A stretch of 31,986 bases of DNA from Mesostigma viride (Eukaryota; Streptophyta; Mesostigmatophyceae; Mesostigmatales; Mesostigmataceae): positions 1 through 31,986 of the forward strand of contig RPFO01002119.1 of NCBI GenBank assembly GCA_009746045.1, written 5' to 3'. Made by a program: the position numbers and the translations under genes. Each line of letters begins with the position of its first letter. The first letter of the stretch is position 1. Under the pieces are notes generated by a model. It did no database searches. It saw nothing but the letters and a program-made list of their open reading frames with translations, and was not told where the DNA came from. This document shows, in pieces, positions 26,959-31,986 of the stretch.

Positions 26959-29900
26959 ATGAAGACGTCCTTGACAGCTGATGCAGCTGTAAGTATGTCT
27001 GACCCTATGCATCCTCGTGCTGGGCACGAGGGTGGACCTCTCATTTTGAGAGAAACCAATGTACAACCACAGAGGGGTGTGAAGGCCTCTGGTGGTATGC
27101 ATGTGGTCCCTGCTGGCGGTCCAGGTGTTGGGCATGAGCAGGGTGACTCAGGCTCTGAGTCAGAACAGGATGGAAGTCAGCATGGTGATGCTGGACAACC
27201 TGACAGCACAGTCCTGACTGTGCCAGGGACTGCTTCCTCTGTGTACCAGGAGTTGGGTGCCCGAATCCACAACATGTTTGGGCATGCCACTTCTCTGTCA
27301 AACAACTTTGCCTTCCGTATGGGCAGGGCACCCCTTCTTAAGGCGTGTCAGCAAGCTGCCTCACGGTGTAAGTGCCAGTTGTCCTCCAACAAGCCCAGGA
27401 AATCACATGCCAAAGCTCTACCTCAGAGCATTGGTGATCTGCAGTGTGATATCCAACACATCAGGGGCATGCAACTGTTGGTGTGCGTGGACAGGTACAC
27501 GAAATACAAGGTGCTGGAGCATTTACCTTCTATGAAGAACAGGTACTTGCTGGCTGCCCTGCAGAATGTAAGAGCCAAGTTTCCTACCACAAGGATCCAG
27601 GTGGACATGCAGTTTCAGCATCTCAAGGGTGATCCTACCCTTCCTGAGTTGCTGGTTACACCTAGGGAGGCTCATGGGCAGCAGGGTGCTATCGAGAGGG
27701 CAATCCAGGAGGTCAAGAAATTGATCATCTCTGAAGACTGGGTACCCTTGTCTGCACCTGCACTTGTCAGGAGTGCATGGCTGAGGAACGTGGAGCAGCA
27801 GCTGAACAGCAGGGTTAACTTCTACTATGATGGAGTTGCTGTCAGCCCAATGGGTCTATATCATGGCCTGTGCCCACCACATGTGCTGGAGGGCTGGAAA
27901 CATGCTGCACATGTCACCTTTGCCAAGCTGAGGGAGAAGGACCGGGGTTGGAAGATGCTGGAGCCACAAGTGGGTCAGAAGGTCCTAGCTTGGAAGGAAC
28001 CTAGCCTTTATGGCAAACGTGGTAGCTGGAGTCCTGGGGTGGTTACCCAGGTTGATGAAGCTAGCCACGCATGCTTGGTCAGCATGGAGGACGAACCAAA
28101 GCATGTACACCGGCTGAGTTGGTCATATGTCAAGCCTAACCTGATGAATGAGGGCAGTCAGGCACAAGGCTCACAGGATCTGCAGGATTTTCAGGTCCCA
28201 GGTGACATCACTGACGCAACGACCACATCTGTTGCAGGGGAATCTGTCAGCCCTGGCCAGGTTGCAGAGGTACTTGTTGAACAGGCTGCAAGGTCAACAG
28301 CTGGGGAGTCAACTGTCAAGCCCAAGGCACTAACCAAGCCCAGGGGGACAAGTTTGGCTGGATTGATTGGGGCTCTACAAAGGGCCAAGAAGCAGCCCAA
28401 GGTAGCCAAGCTCAGGTGGCATGGCAATCTGGGGCTGGACACTGCCTTAGAGGTAGACACTAATTCTCAGGTCTCCATTATTGGGACCAGGGCTGCAGCA
28501 GGGTACAGCATGTCTGAACCCAGCTATCAGTTTGTGTCTGACTTCAGTGGCGGGGTACACGTGAAGGTACTGGGTGAGGTATTCATTCCTATCCTTGGAC
28601 AGGACACTGCTTTTTGTGTCTTGGAGGGCTATCAAGGACCTGCTCTTCTGGGGCAGAATTTCCTATGCCAGGATGGGGTAGTGATCACGTCCTCTCTCCT
28701 GACTAAGGAAGGGGCTGGTCAGGTCCCACTGATTAATTTCAGGACCACTCACCTATCACGTGCAGTAACCAGGACGGTTAAGCGTGTGCAAGTGTGCCAG
28801 GGGCAGGAGCCCTTGGTTGATGACCTCATACTGCCAGCTGCTAGTCATCCAAGCAGTTTGGGCATTGGTCCTCACTCACTTGCTGGACACAGCCCTATCA
28901 ACTACCAAGGCCTGGTGAAGCTCATGTCCTCTCCCATTATGTGTCCCCAGGTCACACTGGGTCTGATTAAATCTGGGGAGGACTGGATCTCCAAGAAATG
29001 CGTGGAACCTGTCAATGACCTGCCTCCTGCACGACGTCTACTCAAGCTCAAGTTTGTCATCAAGATGAAGGAGGTGGACGGGGTCAAGGTACCACATGTC
29101 AGGCCAGTGCTGAATGAGTTCAAGGGTACTGGTGAGTGCACTGCTGAGGAGTTGTATACCCCTGGCATGCTGCATGATACTTGGAGGCTGCTGCTGTGTG
29201 TCTTTCTAGGCCTTCTCAACAAGGGCTTGGACTATGGCTCAGTGGTGATAGACTTCAAGAGGGCATTTCTGGAGGGTGATGCAGATGTGGCACAGGAAAA
29301 GTGGGAGGGCAAGACGCCTTTCTATGTTAGGGTGCCTGCTGTATGGAAAAGGGACATCCACACGGAGTTCCTTAAAATCCTCAAGGGCCTGGAGGGCCTG
29401 AGGTCAAGTCCAATAATCTGGAGGGAGACTCTCAACCGTTTCCTGAAGGAGCATTGCAACTTGAAGGTCTCTCCTGTAGACCCCTGTCTGTTTCTGGGGC
29501 AATGGGAAGGCCTGCCAGTGTATGCTTCGCTGCACGGGGATGACCTACATCTGATAGCTCCCACGTCGTGGCTTAAGGAGCTGATCTCCATCATTAAGTC
29601 CAAGTTTCCTCTGGGTAGGGAGCAATGGCAGGTGGAGAATGAGCCTCTGCTGTTTGTGGGCATGGAGGCCACACTGGTGAAGAAGGGAGGGGAGTGGCGT
29701 ATGCTGCTGGTGGGGGGCAATGACTATCAAGAGACCCTCATTAGCAAGCTTCCTCCAACCATCACACAGGCACTGTGTCCCATGGTGAGGGGCATGGTTG
29801 CTTGGGTGGCAGGCATTTCCAGGCCAGACCTTATGGTCATAGCCAGGTTGCCTGATGACATGCTGGTGGAGCTAGGGTCTGCCAAGGTGGCTGATCAGGT

Positions 29901-30444
29901 CAGGGCTTCATCTGGCATTCTGTTGTCTGCAGTGGATTTATCACAACCCATTTGCATGGAGCTGTATGTGGATAGCTCAATGGACAGCAGGCAGGTCTCC
30001 AAGGTCAGGGGCAGGGCTGCAGGGCTCTTTGTGCTCAGACAGGAAGGCCTGGGGAGTTTGGTGAGCTGGTTTAGTCGCCTGCACAAACGGGTGGCTGTCA
30101 GCAGTGATGTGGCAGAATGCAGGGCTATTTGTGAAGGCATTCACACAAGCCTTTATCTGAAGGAGTTGCTTCATCAGATGACTTCTAACACTCCTTGGCC
30201 ACTTCAGGTTACCACTCTTCTAAAAACAGACTCCATGGGGATGGTGCAGTTTGTGCACAGGCAGATGGCCAGAAGTAGGGACTTGGATTATCTCCTTCTT
30301 AAGGAGTTGTCCTCCTTGGCCAATATTGAGCATATCCCTGGGGTTGACAATCCTGCTGATGCTTTGACCAAGCTAGTGCAGAAGGCAGCAGTGCAATACA
30401 AGGTTCTTCAGTCTCTGATGGACCCATCTCAGCAAGCTGTCTAA
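26959..30444 (+). CDS. pol: Pol polyprotein of family 2: integrase - protease - RT - RNase H (intact)
   Basis: 1161 aa from the first ATG; the frame begins at the gag stop (26818). Domains in order: an unstructured Gly/Ser-rich leader to about 95; zinc finger H104, H109, C130, C137/C139; integrase core D164, D216, E246 (HGQQGAIERAIQ) and C-terminal KRGSWSPGVVTQV; retropepsin-like D500 in EVDTNSQVSIIG and LLGQNFL at 563-569; reverse transcriptase VIDFKRAFL (D765), EGLRSSPIIW and SLHGDDLHL (HGDD 859-862); RNase H D1005, E1053, D1091, D1134 (NPADALTKL). All catalytic acids are present. The domain order, DTN site and HGDD box are the same as in family 1 despite strong divergence elsewhere, so they are unlikely to be decay. 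This copy has no coding lesion that I can see and might be active. Confidence 0.88.
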   Translation: MKTSLTADAAVSMSDPMHPRAGHEGGPLILRETNVQPQRGVKASGGMHVVPAGGPGVGHEQGDSGSESEQDGSQHGDAGQPDSTVLTVPGTASSVYQELGARIHNMFGHATSLSNNFAFRMGRAPLLKACQQAASRCKCQLSSNKPRKSHAKALPQSIGDLQCDIQHIRGMQLLVCVDRYTKYKVLEHLPSMKNRYLLAALQNVRAKFPTTRIQVDMQFQHLKGDPTLPELLVTPREAHGQQGAIERAIQEVKKLIISEDWVPLSAPALVRSAWLRNVEQQLNSRVNFYYDGVAVSPMGLYHGLCPPHVLEGWKHAAHVTFAKLREKDRGWKMLEPQVGQKVLAWKEPSLYGKRGSWSPGVVTQVDEASHACLVSMEDEPKHVHRLSWSYVKPNLMNEGSQAQGSQDLQDFQVPGDITDATTTSVAGESVSPGQVAEVLVEQAARSTAGESTVKPKALTKPRGTSLAGLIGALQRAKKQPKVAKLRWHGNLGLDTALEVDTNSQVSIIGTRAAAGYSMSEPSYQFVSDFSGGVHVKVLGEVFIPILGQDTAFCVLEGYQGPALLGQNFLCQDGVVITSSLLTKEGAGQVPLINFRTTHLSRAVTRTVKRVQVCQGQEPLVDDLILPAASHPSSLGIGPHSLAGHSPINYQGLVKLMSSPIMCPQVTLGLIKSGEDWISKKCVEPVNDLPPARRLLKLKFVIKMKEVDGVKVPHVRPVLNEFKGTGECTAEELYTPGMLHDTWRLLLCVFLGLLNKGLDYGSVVIDFKRAFLEGDADVAQEKWEGKTPFYVRVPAVWKRDIHTEFLKILKGLEGLRSSPIIWRETLNRFLKEHCNLKVSPVDPCLFLGQWEGLPVYASLHGDDLHLIAPTSWLKELISIIKSKFPLGREQWQVENEPLLFVGMEATLVKKGGEWRMLLVGGNDYQETLISKLPPTITQALCPMVRGMVAWVAGISRPDLMVIARLPDDMLVELGSAKVADQVRASSGILLSAVDLSQPICMELYVDSSMDSRQVSKVRGRAAGLFVLRQEGLGSLVSWFSRLHKRVAVSSDVAECRAICEGIHTSLYLKELLHQMTSNTPWPLQVTTLLKTDSMGMVQFVHRQMARSRDLDYLLLKELSSLANIEHIPGVDNPADALTKLVQKAAVQYKVLQSLMDPSQQAV

Positions 30445-31371
30445 GCTGGTGCATGGTTATAGGGCATTGGAGAGCAGATTGTGTGGTAGTGTCAGCATTG
30501 TGACTGGCATAATACCTGTATTTTAGTCTGTACTAAGGCTCATGGACCATGGTACACTCACTCTGATTTTAATCAGGATACAGCCAGGTTTTGGCTGGGG
30601 TTCATGCTGTTGACTACACAAGGTTGACAGGTCCATTACAGACCATGTATTCTATTTTAAAAGAAATGTATATTTGTACATACTTCTCACAATGGTCTGG
30701 GAACCTTTATTCTGGGGTTTATAGGGCGGGGTTCGATTCCCTGGTATTATGTTTCTACAAGCTGGCCTGTTCAGGTGTTTGCCTGTTCAGACTTCCCTAG
30801 TTCCCCAGGGCAGGATTTAATTGTTGCCTATGTGTTTCATTTTGTCATTTGTTTGCTGTGGCAGTTTACCATCTGGCAAGTAGACGGGCGCCGTAAGACG
30901 GGCGCCAATAGACCCCTGTTGAGAGAATGACAGGCAAACTATTGTAATACGCCTTACTTTGTCAAGTGGTATTTTAATTGTCATGGATTTATTGTACTTA
31001 TATTGAATATGTACTGGGTTTTATGGGATTAGTATCTGGGATTAATGTAACTCACCGCCAGAAGGTCATTGTACTGGAGGCTCTACCGAGGTGATGGGAT
31101 TAATTCCTGGAGAAGACCTCATAGAATTAACCTGTATGTATTTAATTTTGTGTGCTTCTAATATCTGGTGGTACTCTGTAATGCCACTTCCATAGGTTTT
31201 CTCCATTTCTCATGAAATGGTTTTCCCTGTGGCAGATCTGTTTCTTTTCCAGTTCCTTAAAAGAAAGGGCTGGGGGAATGGCAATTGGCCATTAAAGCAT
31301 CTGTTCAAGCTTCAAGCTGGATGAAGGACATTTCAAGCTACTTCAAGGTCCCTGGCAGGGGATGTGACCCT
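30445..31371 (+). other. Long 3' UTR of element 3
   Basis: About 930 nt with no recognised gene. It shares two exact blocks with the family-1 UTR, TTGTACATACTTCTCA (30674-30689) and the T-arm-like block (30724-30745), in the opposite order. A direct repeat, AGACGGGCGCC, lies near 30883-30905. CCCT-GGC-AGGG near 31350 could form a hairpin before the polypurine tract. Confidence 0.75.
30724..30745 (+). promoter_or_regulatory. tRNA T-arm / B-box-like block, family 2
   Basis: The same 22 nt as at 21615 and 23113, set in otherwise different sequence. Confidence 0.6.
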
Positions 31372-31390
31372 AAAGAAAAGAAGGGATTGG
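31372..31390 (+). promoter_or_regulatory. Polypurine tract of element 3
   Basis: AAAGAAAAGAAGGGATTGG directly before GTTAAC of the 3' LTR. It matches the family-1 tract, including the odd TTGG at its end. Confidence 0.8.
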
Positions 31391-31986
31391 GTTAACGATA
31401 GGGATTTACGTTAGATGGATAGAGATTGTTTACGCTCTTTCCAACGGCACCTTGAACGCCTCATTTGGTTAAGGAACGTAAAAGTTATGAACGTTTCCTT
31501 AGGCTGTGCCGACAGTACCCGGCGCGCCACTGTGGGCGGTACGGACACAGGATGTAACAAGTGTCACTTTGATAGTCCGCAGGACGTTGACAGGACTTGT
31601 ACAGGACTTGATGGTCCAATTGATAGGTAGGCGCACTGTAGCGCGCCAGGACCTATGAGACAATTGATGCTGACTAGTGTACGGATAGGTCCACAGGACT
31701 AGCCGTATGGACAATTGATAGATCTGCGCGCCAAAGGCGTGCCAGAGTCTGTGTAATCAATTGATTGACAGTTCAGCTGTGACAGTGCAGCTGAATACTT
31801 TGGAACGCGTCCTAGTAAGCTAATATGAGTGACTTGGTCACACCGGGACGCTAGTTCTTGCGTGCACGTTCTCTTGGCACTGCGACCTGTCGTCTGTGCT
31901 GCGTGCAGTCTTGGAATGACGTACTTCGTCTGTGTTTCCTGATTGTTAATAAAAGGCAACTTCCTGCAAGACCATGGCGGAATTCG
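31391..31986 (+). repeat. 3' LTR of element 3, truncated by the window edge
   Basis: Starts GTTAACG (the A seen in other LTRs is absent) and aligns with 24182-24775. Differences from the 5' copy are mostly 1-2-base indels, with few substitutions. AATAAA is at 31948-31953. The terminus lies beyond the window. Confidence 0.9.

Larger units (their letters stand above)
24181..31986 (+). mobile_element. Element 3: family-2 LTR retrotransposon, all ORFs intact
   Basis: 5' LTR from 24181, ORF1 24822-25532, gag 25702-26817, UGA, pol to 30444, 3' UTR, polypurine tract 31372-31390 and 3' LTR from 31391, cut off by the window end. Same layout as family 1 with clearly diverged protein and DNA sequence, so a sister family. 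It is inserted in LTR D of element 1. Confidence 0.9.

Overview
This is eukaryotic, repeat-only DNA: a stack of transposable elements inserted into one another, with no host gene that I can recognise. LTR retrotransposons, a LINE reverse-transcriptase fragment, a TTAA-flanked DNA transposon and AATAAA signals rule out a bacterial window. The mix would suit an alga, plant or other protist with large intergenic repeats, but the sequence does not let me name the organism.

Layout. Positions 1-5826 are the decayed remains of a Ty3/gypsy-type element: gag with a zinc knuckle, a retropepsin DTGA stretch, then about 3.5 kb of unrecognisable duplicated sequence, a polypurine tract and an LTR starting TGTTACG. 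Positions 5827-6195 are the C-terminal part of a LINE reverse transcriptase. At 6195 the LINE is broken by LTR retrotransposon 'element 1' (family 1), which runs from 6196 to beyond 24180. Element 1 is itself hit three times: a 2.1-kb piggyBac-like element in gag (8830-10928, TTAA on both sides); a second family-1 copy, 'element 2', in pol (14851-22871, 5-bp duplication CAATG); and 'element 3' (family 2) in the 3' LTR (from 24181 to the window end).

Families 1 and 2 share one unusual architecture: LTR (A)GTTAAC..., an extra ORF1 of 236-306 aa, gag with one zinc knuckle, an in-frame UGA, then pol, then a 750-950 nt 3' UTR, polypurine tract and LTR. Pol looks copia-like in its integrase and RNase H, but the order is integrase - aspartic protease - reverse transcriptase - RNase H. 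The protease-like motif is DTN(A/S) instead of DTG(A/S), and the reverse transcriptase has HGDD where YxDD is expected. Pol stays in the gag frame after the UGA in all three copies, which points to Gag-Pol made by stop-codon readthrough. The two families are clearly diverged in sequence, so the shared features appear to be properties of a lineage. I do not know a described LTR lineage with this domain order; this is the main candidate for something new.

Element 3 has intact ORF1, gag and pol. Element 2 has intact pol but frameshifted ORF1 and gag. Element 1 has an open ORF1 but broken gag and pol. LTR pairs are nearly identical in substitutions, so the insertions look recent; many differences are 1-base indels, some of which may be assembly error.
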